A stretch of 52,337 nucleotides of DNA from Muribaculaceae bacterium (GTDB taxonomy: Bacteria > Bacteroidota > Bacteroidia > Bacteroidales > Muribaculaceae), in assembly GCA_017618355.1 (NCBI GenBank), contig JAFZUL010000030.1, positions 1 to 52,337 on the forward strand, given 5' to 3'. A model generated the notes under the pieces. It searched no databases and was not told the DNA's origin. It worked only from the letters and a program-made list of their open reading frames with translations. Positions 1-8,186 of the stretch are shown piece after piece (the first letter of the stretch is position 1; every line of letters starts with the position of its first letter). The position numbers were made by a program, and so were the translations under genes.

Positions 1-336
1 CGTTTGAGCAGAACCAGTCCATTCGCCATCATTATCCCAATCACCAACATCAGTTGACCACAACGAGAAATCACCTTGAGTTTTCGTGAAAACCATTTTT
101 GTTATGGTTTTGCTACCCTCAATCTTTATTACGTTGTATTGATAAAATCTAACATGACCATCATAGAATGCTGGCGCAGTTCCACCACTTACATATGAAA
201 ATGTAAAACCTTCATCCGTGGTAGTTGGAAATTCAGAAATACTACCATTCGTCGAAAAGGTATAGACCACAGTACCTGCCCACCCGACGCCTATAGCGAG
301 GATGGACATCATTAAAAATGTCATTAATTTCTTCAT
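1..336 (-). CDS. 5' part of a secreted protein of unknown function (runs off the left edge)
   Basis: The first 112 codons are in the window; the rest lies beyond position 1. The start at 336 gives a signal peptide: MKKLMTFLMMSILAIGVGWA, ending in an Ala-rich cleavage region, so the product is exported. After it come beta-rich, Thr/Ser/Gly-rich residues with the phrase ITKMVFTKTQGDF and, near the visible end, EWTGSAQT. This style (a strand naming 'ITK.VFT' followed by 'WTGSA') is common in extracellular Bacteroidales proteins, sometimes attached to nucleases or adhesins, but the catalytic or binding part is not visible here. A TAATTTTG -7 box lies at 405-412 on the same strand, about 70 bases upstream. 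It is divergent from the nuclease gene at 700. Function unknown. Confidence 0.75.
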   Translation of the reverse strand, partial: MKKLMTFLMMSILAIGVGWAGTVVYTFSTNGSISEFPTTTDEGFTFSYVSGGTAPAFYDGHVRFYQYNVIKIEGSKTITKMVFTKTQGDFSLWSTDVGDWDNDGEWTGSAQT

Positions 337-404
337 AAACAAAGAGTTTTAAAAAGTTAGTAGTATGAGTTTTTGTAATGTTTAGTAGTCGTAATAAAGT
401 GTCG

Positions 405-412
405 CAAAATTA
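405..412 (-). promoter_or_regulatory. Bacteroidetes -7 box for the left-edge secreted protein
   Basis: TAATTTTG read on the minus strand, matching the TAnnTTTG consensus, about 70 bases before the start at 336. No clear TTTG -33 element at the usual distance. Confidence 0.5.
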
Positions 413-646
413 AAAATAATTATTTTAATTATCAATAATAATGTGTATTTTTTTTTCTCTTGTTGATAAGTTTTCAACAACCCGCCATTTTTGTCCAAAG
501 AATTATGGGTGTATTTTTGATTAATTTTTCTTATTAGGCGGCGTCTCGGCATAAAAAATAAAAAACTTCGATTATTATTTTGTTCTGCTCTCAACTTGCA
601 CTAATGTTGGATAAATTCGGCTGCACCTCGGCAAAACTCAAATAAA

Positions 647-678
647 TTTGGTTTTTCTCTCGGTTTGCACTAATTTTG
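647..678 (+). promoter_or_regulatory. Bacteroidetes -33/-7 promoter for the first nuclease
   Basis: TTTG at 647-650 and TAATTTTG at 671-678, 20 bases apart, match the Bacteroidetes sigma consensus. The start codon is at 700. A weaker relative of the -7 region (TAATGTTG at 602-609) lies 69 bases upstream. Confidence 0.8.
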
Positions 679-699
679 CACCATAAAAAATAATCACTT

Positions 700-1587
700 A
701 TGGCAACGAAGAATCAAGTTATACAATGGCTTAAATGGGCGGCGTGGATCGCTATAGTGGCTGTGATTGTCTATTTCCTGAGCAAGAATGAAGACAGCCA
801 AGGGCAAGACATTCCCGCTACCGAGCAATCACAGACTCTAGCCTCCACCGATCAAGCAACGAACCAAAGCGCTACTAGTCAAGATAATAAGAACAAAGAG
901 ACAAACCTTGAGAGCATTGTTATGCCCCGTGGTCTGAGTAACACTGTGGTGAAGTACAAGGGCTATACCGCCCACTTCAACAAAAACCTGCATATCCCAA
1001 ACTGCGTAGTCTATGAGATTACTGCCAGCGAGGCAAAAGGAAGGCGTGACCGTGAAGGCGACTTTGTGCGCGACAACAAAGTGGCTGGATGCCCCAATTG
1101 GTGGGACTACCGAGATTCGGGCTATGACCGAGGACACATGGCTCCGGCTGGTGACATGAAATGGGACGAACAGGCAATGAACGAGACGTTCTATCTCACC
1201 AACATCTGTCCGCAAGACAACGCGCTTAATGCCGGAATGTGGAACGATATCGAAGTCAAAGTGCGCGAATGGGCACGACGCGACAAGGCATTGATTGTAA
1301 TCACGGGCCCCATAGTCGATAAGAATCCCAGAAGCATTGGTCAAGACATGGATATAGCCGTCCCCGATGCGTTCTTCAAGGTGTTGCTCGCGACTAAGAC
1401 TAACCCCATGAGAGCCATCGCCTTTATCTGCCCTAATCGCGCCTGCGGAGGGCCGCTCAAGAGTTACGCCGTGAGCGTGGATGAGGTGGAAGAACGCACT
1501 GGCATGAACTTCTTCAATGCCCTCCCCGATGACATGGAAGACAAACTGGAATCGACCTGCAACCCCAACCAATGGATGAACCGATAA
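700..1587 (+). CDS. Membrane-anchored DNA/RNA non-specific endonuclease (NucA/DRGH family)
   Basis: This 295-aa protein is a sugar-nonspecific endonuclease that should cut DNA and RNA outside the cytoplasm. Residues about 9-27 form one hydrophobic helix with no obvious cleavage site, so it is probably a membrane anchor. A Ser/Thr/Gln-rich linker follows (about 30-75), then the nuclease domain. The signature DRGH is at residues 143-146 (His146 is the general base in this family), followed by the TNICPQDNALN segment that supplies the metal-binding Asn. The domain is complete through PNQW near the C terminus. It is followed after 54 bases by a paralogue of the same fold, which points to a tandem duplication. 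Transcribed from the promoter at 647-678. Whether it feeds on nucleic acids or defends the cell is not shown by the sequence. Confidence 0.93.
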   Translation: MATKNQVIQWLKWAAWIAIVAVIVYFLSKNEDSQGQDIPATEQSQTLASTDQATNQSATSQDNKNKETNLESIVMPRGLSNTVVKYKGYTAHFNKNLHIPNCVVYEITASEAKGRRDREGDFVRDNKVAGCPNWWDYRDSGYDRGHMAPAGDMKWDEQAMNETFYLTNICPQDNALNAGMWNDIEVKVREWARRDKALIVITGPIVDKNPRSIGQDMDIAVPDAFFKVLLATKTNPMRAIAFICPNRACGGPLKSYAVSVDEVEERTGMNFFNALPDDMEDKLESTCNPNQWMNR

Positions 1588-1641
1588 CTTGGCATCGTTT
1601 TTGCTATCGACATGATTGATTAACTAAAAAATGATGTCATT

Positions 1642-2499
1642 ATGAAGATGAGTTTTTGCAAAACATTATGTGTTATAGTCGCCATTATGGTGGTGGCAGG
1701 CGCCTCTATTGATGTCAACGCCAGGCGCAAGAAACATAATAACAAGAACGAGACTCGCATCGAAAGGGTTGATAAAGTAAATAGGGTTGACAACACGTCA
1801 AGCAACATAAGAAACCTTACCGACGTGAAAATCAACTCGAAATACCGTAACGCCACAAAGCGATACGACGCCATGACGGTGAATTTCAACCCTGCCTATC
1901 GTGTGCCAAACTGCGTAAGCTACGTGCTTACCGCCAGCATGGTGAATGTTACCGATGGCCCAAACGCCGAGATGCGCCGCAATTACAAGTTCAACCGCGA
2001 CGCGTCGGTGGCAGGATGCCCCGAGTGGTGGGAGTACAAGCAGAGCGGCTATGACCGCGGACACATGGCTCCCGCCAATGATATGCGCTGGAGCCGACAG
2101 TCAATGACCGACTGTTTCCTGATGACGAACATCTGTCCGCAAGACCATAATCTGAACGGCGGCAGTTGGAACAAGTTGGAGCTGAAAGTCCACTCTTGGG
2201 CAAAGAGCAACGGCACTATCATTGTCGCTACTGGACCTATTTTCAACGGCACAAACAAGCGCATCGGCAAAGACAACAACATAGTGGTGCCCAGTGGTTT
2301 TTTCAAGGTGGTGCTTGACCCAAACCGCAACCGTGCCATCGGCTTTATCTACGACAACTACGAGGGTGGCGGTGGTGTGAAACGCCACGCCTGCTCGGTC
2401 GATGATGTGGAACGCGTCACGGGCCATGACTTCTTCAGCGCTCTCCCCGACAACGTGGAACGCGCCGTAGAAAGCACCTACAACTTTGAGCAATGGTGA
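1642..2499 (+). CDS. Exported DNA/RNA non-specific endonuclease, paralogue of the preceding gene
   Basis: This 285-aa protein has a cleavable-looking signal peptide (MKMSFCKTLCVIVAIMVVAG, Ala cleavage site near residue 27), a basic Lys/Arg/Asn-rich stretch, and then a complete NucA-type domain. DRGH is at residues 138-141 and TNICPQDHNLN follows. It aligns with the neighbour over the whole catalytic domain (shared features include VAGCP.WW.Y, SGYDRGHMAPA, TNICPQD, VP..FFKV and FF.ALPD). The main difference is at the N terminus: this copy looks soluble or periplasmic, the first one anchored. No promoter of its own was found in the 54-base gap, so it is probably co-transcribed with the first copy. 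Confidence 0.93.
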   Translation: MKMSFCKTLCVIVAIMVVAGASIDVNARRKKHNNKNETRIERVDKVNRVDNTSSNIRNLTDVKINSKYRNATKRYDAMTVNFNPAYRVPNCVSYVLTASMVNVTDGPNAEMRRNYKFNRDASVAGCPEWWEYKQSGYDRGHMAPANDMRWSRQSMTDCFLMTNICPQDHNLNGGSWNKLELKVHSWAKSNGTIIVATGPIFNGTNKRIGKDNNIVVPSGFFKVVLDPNRNRAIGFIYDNYEGGGGVKRHACSVDDVERVTGHDFFSALPDNVERAVESTYNFEQW

Positions 2500-2502
2500 T
2501 TC

Positions 2503-2533
2503 AATGCAGAATGCAAAATGCAGAATGCAGAAT
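2503..2533. repeat. Short reiterated word (aatgcagaatgca) in the intergenic region
   Basis: The unit AATGCAGAATGC and its variants recur about four times in 31 bases between the second nuclease and mnmE. Similar reiterated words occur in other gaps of the window. No function is apparent. Confidence 0.5.
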
Positions 2534-2584
2534 CAAAAAAGATATATTATTTAACTCCTTTGATTCCTTTATACTTTTTAGCTA

Positions 2585-3955
2585 ATGGACACAATCTGCG
2601 CAGTATCTACTCCCCACGGCATGGGAGGCATAGCGGTGATAAGAGTGAGCGGCGACGACGCTATCAGCAAAGTGCAGCAACGGTGGCAGGGAAAACCCAT
2701 CGCTGAGATGGCAAGCCACACAGCGCACCTTGGGCATATTCTCGACTCGCAGGGCGAAATCCTTGACGAAGCGGTGCTCACGCTCTTCCGCTCTCCCAAC
2801 TCGTTCACAGGCGAGGATGTGGTTGAAATCTCCTGCCACGGCTCAATGTGGATTCAGCAGCAGATTGTCGGCACCCTTATCGATGCAGGATGCCGTGCCG
2901 CTACAGGCGGGGAATTCACCCAGCGCGCCTTTGCCAACGGCAAGATGGACCTCTCACAGGCCGAGGCGATTGCCGACGTGATTGCGTCACAGTCACGAGC
3001 CTCACATCACGTGGCGATGAACCAGATGCGCGGTGCTTTCAGCCGCCAGCTAAGCACTCTGCGCTCGCAACTGCTACAGTTCGTGTCGCTTATCGAACTC
3101 GAACTCGACTTCAGCGAGGAAGATGTCACCTTTGCCGACCGTGAGCGACTCACCACTCTTGCCACCGACATAAAGCTCGTTATCGACTCATTGGCACAGT
3201 CATATCAAGCTGGCAACGCCATTAAGAACGGTCTGCCAGTGGCTATTGTCGGTCCCACAAATGCCGGCAAATCTACCCTACTCAACACCCTGCTCGGCGA
3301 TGACCGCGCACTAGTGAGTGACATCAAGGGCACAACCCGCGACGTGATTGAAGACACCGTGGTGATGGGGGGCACTCTGCTGCGATTTATTGACACAGCT
3401 GGCATCCGCGAGTCGAGCGATGTGATAGAGAGCATGGGTATCGAGCGCTCGTTCAAAAAGATGGACGAGGCGCGCATCGTGCTTTGGGTAGTCGATGCCA
3501 CTGCGCCCGTTGACGAAATCGATGAGTTCTATTCTCAAATCAAGGAGCACTGTCTTGACAAGGCGGTGATAGCAGTTGTAAACAAGATTGATGCTGGTGA
3601 CACACTGCCAGTTATCAGCAAGTTGAAAGAGCTGAATATAAATATTGCCGAGATTTCGGCTCGCGAAGGCACTGGTATCGAGCAGCTAAAGAACGATATT
3701 ATAACTGCTGCTGCCCTACCCCAAGTCACCGACGAGAACGCCGTGATTGTAACCAACGCACGCCACTACCACGCCCTCGTGCGAGCCAGCGAAGCCCTCG
3801 ACCGCACACTGCAAGGCCTCTCCACCGGCCTCAGCGGCGACCTTCTCAGCCAAGACATCCGCGAATGCATGCACTACCTAGGCGAAATAACTGGCGAAAT
3901 CTCCACTGACGACATCTTAGGAGAAATATTCGCCCACTTCTGCATCGGAAAGTGA
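2585..3955 (+). CDS. mnmE: tRNA uridine-5-carboxymethylaminomethyl modification GTPase MnmE
   Basis: MnmE, with MnmG, modifies the wobble uridine (U34) of certain tRNAs in the cytoplasm. The 456-aa length is normal. The N-terminal tetrahydrofolate-binding domain begins DTICAVSTPHGMGGIAVIR. A G domain is inserted in the helical domain: P-loop GPTNAGKST at residues 223-231, DTAGIR (G3) and NKID (G4). The C terminus ends in the family signature CIGK, whose Cys is conserved. The start at 2585 fits the family N terminus. MnmG is not in the window. The next gene begins 26 bases after the stop but is unlike it in base composition. Confidence 0.97.
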   Translation: MDTICAVSTPHGMGGIAVIRVSGDDAISKVQQRWQGKPIAEMASHTAHLGHILDSQGEILDEAVLTLFRSPNSFTGEDVVEISCHGSMWIQQQIVGTLIDAGCRAATGGEFTQRAFANGKMDLSQAEAIADVIASQSRASHHVAMNQMRGAFSRQLSTLRSQLLQFVSLIELELDFSEEDVTFADRERLTTLATDIKLVIDSLAQSYQAGNAIKNGLPVAIVGPTNAGKSTLLNTLLGDDRALVSDIKGTTRDVIEDTVVMGGTLLRFIDTAGIRESSDVIESMGIERSFKKMDEARIVLWVVDATAPVDEIDEFYSQIKEHCLDKAVIAVVNKIDAGDTLPVISKLKELNINIAEISAREGTGIEQLKNDIITAAALPQVTDENAVIVTNARHYHALVRASEALDRTLQGLSTGLSGDLLSQDIRECMHYLGEITGEISTDDILGEIFAHFCIGK

Positions 3956-3981
3956 AAACCCCAATTAATTTACAGACAAAT

Positions 3982-4701
3982 ATGAACAATTTGGAATTAT
4001 CGGAACTCAGCTTGAAAGATGGCTTTATTGGTCTCATTCAGAAAGAAACCATCAACCGTCTATATAATAATATCTTTTTTATAGTGAAGAATGTGAAAAT
4101 TTATCCACTTGAGGTAGAAGTATATTATTTCAAGGAGGGAGAATATGAAGATAACTCGGTTCATCAAAATGAACGACAACAGAATAATATTAATCATTTC
4201 TATATTCACCGCTTTGGTAAAGGCAAGAATGACAAATACAAGGGGCATGCTGGCATTGATTTTGTTTGGAGCAAAGAAAACAATTTATATTACACTTGGC
4301 TCTTAAGAAGTGTTATCATTAAAAAGAATAATCAATCCGACACTTTTATTGGCCCCATGAAAGTACTACAAGCAATTAAAGATTGGACTTGTTTATCTTT
4401 TGAAGACTTAGAAACAGAAACATTATCTTTTGAATATGAGCTGAACAACAATGAAAAATACCCAGTCTTTACATCAGAGAGGATTGGTCTAACTGATAGT
4501 GTTGACAAAAAATACAGAGTCGAAACTCTGAGATTTATTATTGCCAAAGACTATGCAAATTGCAAATACAAACAAAAAAGTAATCCAGTTATAAACTTTT
4601 ATAAAAAAGTCTATCAAGTGGGAGCGGAAAGCAAAGAAACCTGTTTAAGTCAATGTAAATTATATCTAAATTACATACCTAAGAAAATCAAAGAAATGTG
4701 A
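3982..4701 (+). CDS. Protein of unknown function, AT-rich orphan
   Basis: I do not recognise this 239-aa product. The frame can also open with GTG at 3952, overlapping the mnmE stop, but the ATG at 3982 gives a cleaner N terminus (MNNLELSELSLKDGFIGLIQ). It is rich in Asn, Lys, Ile and Tyr, has no signal peptide or membrane helix, and is soluble in appearance. Its base composition is clearly more AT-rich than mnmE and the nucleases, and its codon use prefers AAA, AAT and TTA. This suggests a separate origin. It could be the cargo of a past insertion, but no flanking repeats or integrase are visible. Confidence 0.7.
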   Translation: MNNLELSELSLKDGFIGLIQKETINRLYNNIFFIVKNVKIYPLEVEVYYFKEGEYEDNSVHQNERQQNNINHFYIHRFGKGKNDKYKGHAGIDFVWSKENNLYYTWLLRSVIIKKNNQSDTFIGPMKVLQAIKDWTCLSFEDLETETLSFEYELNNNEKYPVFTSERIGLTDSVDKKYRVETLRFIIAKDYANCKYKQKSNPVINFYKKVYQVGAESKETCLSQCKLYLNYIPKKIKEM

Positions 4702-4744
4702 GTCGTTTTTTACTTTTTTTCAAATTTGGCAATATAAGATTCGG

Positions 4745-5572
4745 TTAATCAAGCCAAACACTCCACGTCGAGCAATTCAATGCTCCTCCGTCTTTGACAA
4801 TCTTCTCACAACCATATACTTGATGACATTTGCAATGTGGAAATGCTGCCTCGATTTGAGCCAATGCCATTGAGTCAGTTTTCTCATTAAGCATTGGCAC
4901 GAAAATGTGATTCCCAACATTCAAGAAATTGCAATATGCCCAGCTGTTGTCAGAATAGCAACCATAATGCAACTCTTCAACATCAAAATGAGGACTCAAA
5001 GCAGCCAAGAGCTTCTTCCTTAATGCTTTGTCAAAATCACAATAATTGTTTAGCAGAACCCTACCCTCTCCTATGTATCTAACCATGCCATCGGCATGTC
5101 CATAATCTTCATATTTATCCCAAGGTATCAGAACTGGTTCCGCCTCCAGCAAATCTGCCAGTTCATCCAATAGTGCGGTTTGGCCATATAGTGGATTTTC
5201 CTTGAATATTTTATCGGTCAATATAACATTACTGCCACAACTGATGACATTTCCACCATCAAGATTAATTGGCGAATGATATACATCTATGTCAAGTGAG
5301 TTCAAAAGGCTATCTAAATCAGGCTTATACTCGGGAGAATCCTCTAAGTAATCTGGCTCATAACGAAACTTAACAAACTTGTCTCTAGTCACCTGTACAG
5401 GCATATAGTCACGCGCCCATATATGAAATGGTGAGTGCGTAAACTTAAGATGTTCCCATTCAATGTTGAGTTCTTCAAAAAGAGAGACAAGATACTTTGA
5501 TGCATCAGAATATAAAGGCGAACATAGACCTTTGGCTATGTAAACTTTGTTTGTCTCAAAATTTGTAATCAT
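4745..5572 (-). CDS. Agmatine deiminase / peptidylarginine deiminase-like protein (short form)
   Basis: This 275-aa protein belongs to the guanidino-group-modifying superfamily (PAD_porph type). Members hydrolyse agmatine to N-carbamoylputrescine or deiminate arginine residues. Visible family motifs in order are WARDYMPVQ (substrate-site Asp), INLDGGNV, YGHADGMVRYI (catalytic His-x-Asp) and, near the C terminus, DGGALNCSTW with the putative nucleophilic Cys. Agmatine deiminases are usually 340-370 aa, so this is about 70-90 residues shorter, with the loss mainly at the N-terminal and between-motif regions. There is no signal peptide, unlike secreted PPAD. No N-carbamoylputrescine amidase is next to it. 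A TAATTTTG -7 box lies at 5611-5618. The substrate cannot be assigned from sequence. Confidence 0.8.
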   Translation of the reverse strand: MITNFETNKVYIAKGLCSPLYSDASKYLVSLFEELNIEWEHLKFTHSPFHIWARDYMPVQVTRDKFVKFRYEPDYLEDSPEYKPDLDSLLNSLDIDVYHSPINLDGGNVISCGSNVILTDKIFKENPLYGQTALLDELADLLEAEPVLIPWDKYEDYGHADGMVRYIGEGRVLLNNYCDFDKALRKKLLAALSPHFDVEELHYGCYSDNSWAYCNFLNVGNHIFVPMLNEKTDSMALAQIEAAFPHCKCHQVYGCEKIVKDGGALNCSTWSVWLD

Positions 5573-5610
5573 TTTTTCAATAATATTTTTTTAACCATAT
5601 ACCGCAAAGG

Positions 5611-5618
5611 TCAAAATT
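5611..5618 (-). promoter_or_regulatory. -7 box for the deiminase-like gene
   Basis: TAATTTTG on the minus strand, 39 bases before the start codon at 5572. The -33 element is not clear. Confidence 0.5.
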
Positions 5619-5874
5619 ATTTAGCGAAGAAAAGAATTTATTTTGTTAATTTCGCTTAAAGTTTCCGAAATAGATTTATAAAAATATATTGATTTCAGTA
5701 GTTTATTTATATGCTTTTCTATTATAACATAACTATTTCATTTGTATTATTGAATAGTGTGCTATTTTCAGCGAGAGTCTGAAACATAGTCACATATATT
5801 GAAAGAGGCCATGGCCACTAAATGCTTAATAGAAAAAAATGAGCTCAAACTCGCTTTCATCAAAAGTTTTTCTG

Positions 5875-5882
5875 TAATTTTG
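5875..5882 (+). promoter_or_regulatory. -7 box for the dehydrogenase-ligase operon
   Basis: TAATTTTG 20 bases before the ATG at 5903; the -33 region is T-rich but not an exact TTTG. Confidence 0.6.
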
Positions 5883-5902
5883 TAGCGACGATAAAAAGAA
5901 TC

Positions 5903-6667
5903 ATGTTAAAGAGCATCTTAAAACATATCGTTTATCCCGCGAAATCGGTCAGTGACAAGAAGCTGGCTGAGATTTTTGCGGGCAAATTGGTTGTGATCAC
6001 TGGAGCAACCTCAGGGATTGGTGAAGCGTTGACACTTAGGCTGATAGGTGCTAAAGCCAACTTGTTTCTCATCGCCCGCAACGAGGAGAAATTGAGGCTC
6101 TTATGCGATAAGGTTAGGGAGAATGGCTGCGAGGCGCGTTACAAGGCCATCGACCTTAGGCAACGAGAGGAACTCGATGCTTGGTGTGAAACACTAAAAA
6201 AGGAACTGCCACACGTGTCTTTTCTCTTTTGCAATGCGGGGAAATCTATAAAGCGAAGCATCTATTCTTCCTTAGACAGGATGCACGATTTTGACCGCAC
6301 TATGGACTTGAACTATCGCTCGATGGTAGCGCTGTCACTCTCCTTGATACCGTCGCTACGAGAAGTGGATGGGCACATTGTCTATACATCTTCGGTGAGC
6401 AGCCGTTATCCATTCGCTCCTGGCTGGTCGGCCTATCACGCCTCAAAATGTGCCGCCAATGTGTGGTGCCGCACTGCCCGCCGAGAACGCAAAAAACTTG
6501 GAGTGAAAGTTCAGATAGCTTATATGCCGCTGGTCCACACCCCCATGTCGGATGTGAATGACACCTATAAAAACCTGCCAGCTTTTTCTGCCGATGAAGC
6601 TGCGTGCATTCTATTGAAGTTGGCAATGAGCAACAAGTTTCGTTATAAGCCCTGGTGGGCACTCTAG
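5903..6667 (+). CDS. Short-chain dehydrogenase/reductase
   Basis: This 254-aa NAD(P)-dependent oxidoreductase has a Rossmann fold: nucleotide-binding TGATSGIG at residues 33-40, NAG at 111-113, Ser163/164, and the catalytic YHASK with Tyr178 and Lys182. A basic residue follows the first strand's loop region (LIARNEEK), suggesting NADP(H). It is soluble, although residues 1-20 are an unusual basic N-terminal extension. The stop is followed after only 4 bases by the start of an AMP-binding ligase, so the pair is almost surely one operon and may act on the same carboxylic acid or acyl chain (inference). The exact substrate cannot be read from the sequence. Confidence 0.9.
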   Translation: MLKSILKHIVYPAKSVSDKKLAEIFAGKLVVITGATSGIGEALTLRLIGAKANLFLIARNEEKLRLLCDKVRENGCEARYKAIDLRQREELDAWCETLKKELPHVSFLFCNAGKSIKRSIYSSLDRMHDFDRTMDLNYRSMVALSLSLIPSLREVDGHIVYTSSVSSRYPFAPGWSAYHASKCAANVWCRTARRERKKLGVKVQIAYMPLVHTPMSDVNDTYKNLPAFSADEAACILLKLAMSNKFRYKPWWAL

Positions 6668-6671
6668 GGTT

Positions 6672-8177
6672 ATGAACAGGACAATATTCTCAAAATTAGT
6701 AAAACTGCATATAATTACTCCGGGAGGCATTTGTAAACTGCTCGGGAGTTTCATCCATGACGGAATCTCGCTGATGGCGCTGATGCGGTTCTCGGCAAAA
6801 TATTATCCCGAGCGTTGCGCGTTAGTCTATAAAGACAAGCGACTCAATTTCAAAGAAATTTATGACCTTGCCCAACGCCTTGCCCGATTGCTTTATCGTG
6901 ACTATAACCTCAAAGTAGGCATGTGCGTAGGAGTACTGTGCCACAACCATTTATCAATGGCATTGCTGCTGCCAGCATTGTCACGACTTGGGGTTAGAGT
7001 AAAACTGCTGAATACCGACATCACCCCTATCAAGTTAAAAGAACAGGTCGAACGCAACAACATCAACCTGCTCATTTATGATGCTGAACTGAAAGAAGAA
7101 CGCATCCCTACCAAACTTCCATGCGAAATGCGAGAGAGTGAGGATTTATACCGAGAAATCTCTGACAATTCCCAAATCCTCGACGTGAAACTGCCACGCA
7201 TCAAGCGTGGCGGCGAGATATCGGTATTCACTGGCGGTTCTTGCGGACGGAGCAAAGAAGCGCCCAGAAAGATGTCGGTCGGCCAATTCTTGCCGCCGTT
7301 CTATGCATTGCTCGAACAGCTTCGCCTTGACGAGTACAATAGCGTTTTCCTTTCACTGCCAGTGTATCATGGCTTCGGATTAGCTACGCTTATCATGTCA
7401 TTGGTAATGGGGAAGAAAGTGTGCCTAATGAGTCATTTTGATGCCGATAAAGCCCTGAAAATCATTGCCGAGGAGAAGATTGAAGTCGTACCTGTAGTAC
7501 CTGCTATGCTCGCACGATTATGGCAAATTGAAGACGCGCCCACATTGATGAAAACGGTGAAGTGCATCATCAGCGGCGGTGACCGTCTCGACAAGAAATG
7601 GGCTGAAATAACTCACAAGCATCTTGGTAATGTGCTTTATAACCTATTCGGAACCTCCGAGGCGGGTTTCTTCATGATTGCCTCGCCCAAGGATCTGTCA
7701 AGAAATGAGGAAGTGCCCATAGGTAGTCCCATACGCGGAGTGGAATGTAAGGTTGAGAATGCTGACAGTCATGGCGTTGGCGCATTATGGGTGCGTTCTG
7801 GATGGGCGATGATAAGCCTAAAAAATAAATGGCAAGACACAGGCGACCTAGTGTTTCGCAATGACGAAGGCTGCTACTTTTATCGTGGCCGGAGCGACAA
7901 CATGGTGGTTTGCGGCGGCGAGAACGTCTATCCCGAAAATGTTGAGAAAATCATTAACAGTCACGACGAGGTATTGACATCAATTGTCTTTCCCGCATCC
8001 GACCCACAGTTCGGGACTATTCTGAATGCCAAAGTAGAACTCACTCCCGACTCAACCCTAACCACCGACTCTATAAAAACCTGGCTACGACCACGCCTCA
8101 CCCGCGCTGAGATGCCTCACGACATCACAATCAACACTATCAGCACCTTAGATTCAGGTAAAATAAGACGCCAATAA
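6672..8177 (+). CDS. AMP-binding acyl-adenylate-forming enzyme (acyl-CoA synthetase-like)
   Basis: This 501-aa member of the ANL superfamily should activate a carboxylic acid with ATP. The A3 phosphate loop at residues 187-200 reads FTGGSCGRSKEAPRK, a divergent version of the usual TSGTTGxPKG. Motif A5 is LFGTSEAG (Glu330), A7 is DTGD (Asp392), A8 is YRGRSDNMVVCGGENVYPEN, and the A10 lysine is Lys497 in SGKIRRQ. So the ATP-binding residues are intact although the loop is unusual. Length is typical for a single-domain ligase; there is no carrier domain. Coupled to the dehydrogenase upstream. It could be a fatty acyl-CoA or acyl-ACP ligase for an envelope lipid, but that is inference. Confidence 0.88.
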   Translation: MNRTIFSKLVKLHIITPGGICKLLGSFIHDGISLMALMRFSAKYYPERCALVYKDKRLNFKEIYDLAQRLARLLYRDYNLKVGMCVGVLCHNHLSMALLLPALSRLGVRVKLLNTDITPIKLKEQVERNNINLLIYDAELKEERIPTKLPCEMRESEDLYREISDNSQILDVKLPRIKRGGEISVFTGGSCGRSKEAPRKMSVGQFLPPFYALLEQLRLDEYNSVFLSLPVYHGFGLATLIMSLVMGKKVCLMSHFDADKALKIIAEEKIEVVPVVPAMLARLWQIEDAPTLMKTVKCIISGGDRLDKKWAEITHKHLGNVLYNLFGTSEAGFFMIASPKDLSRNEEVPIGSPIRGVECKVENADSHGVGALWVRSGWAMISLKNKWQDTGDLVFRNDEGCYFYRGRSDNMVVCGGENVYPENVEKIINSHDEVLTSIVFPASDPQFGTILNAKVELTPDSTLTTDSIKTWLRPRLTRAEMPHDITINTISTLDSGKIRRQ

Positions 8178-8186
8178 CTAATTATA

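Larger units (their letters stand above)
337..699. other. Divergent intergenic region with promoters for both flanking genes
   Basis: This AT-rich, 363-base gap separates the left-edge secreted gene (minus) from the first nuclease (plus). It holds the minus-strand -7 box at 405-412 and two related plus-strand promoter-like segments at 589-609 and 658-678. An open frame of 70 codons on minus (382-594) is Lys/Arg/Asn-rich, overlaps the minus-strand promoter and has no coding character. I see no other gene here. Confidence 0.6.
5573..5902. other. AT-rich divergent intergenic region
   Basis: This 330-base gap lies between the deiminase-like gene (minus) and the dehydrogenase (plus). It holds a -7 box for each. 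I see no open frame with coding character, no RNA gene and no strong hairpin in it. Confidence 0.6.

Noticed and set aside
382-594. 70-codon minus-strand frame in the first gap
   Set aside because: AT-rich, overlaps the promoter region of the left-edge gene and has no coding character.
838-1572. Long minus-strand frame (244 codons) opposite the first nuclease
   Set aside because: It lies wholly opposite a clear nuclease gene, has no domain or promoter, and its residues mirror the codon pattern of the real strand.
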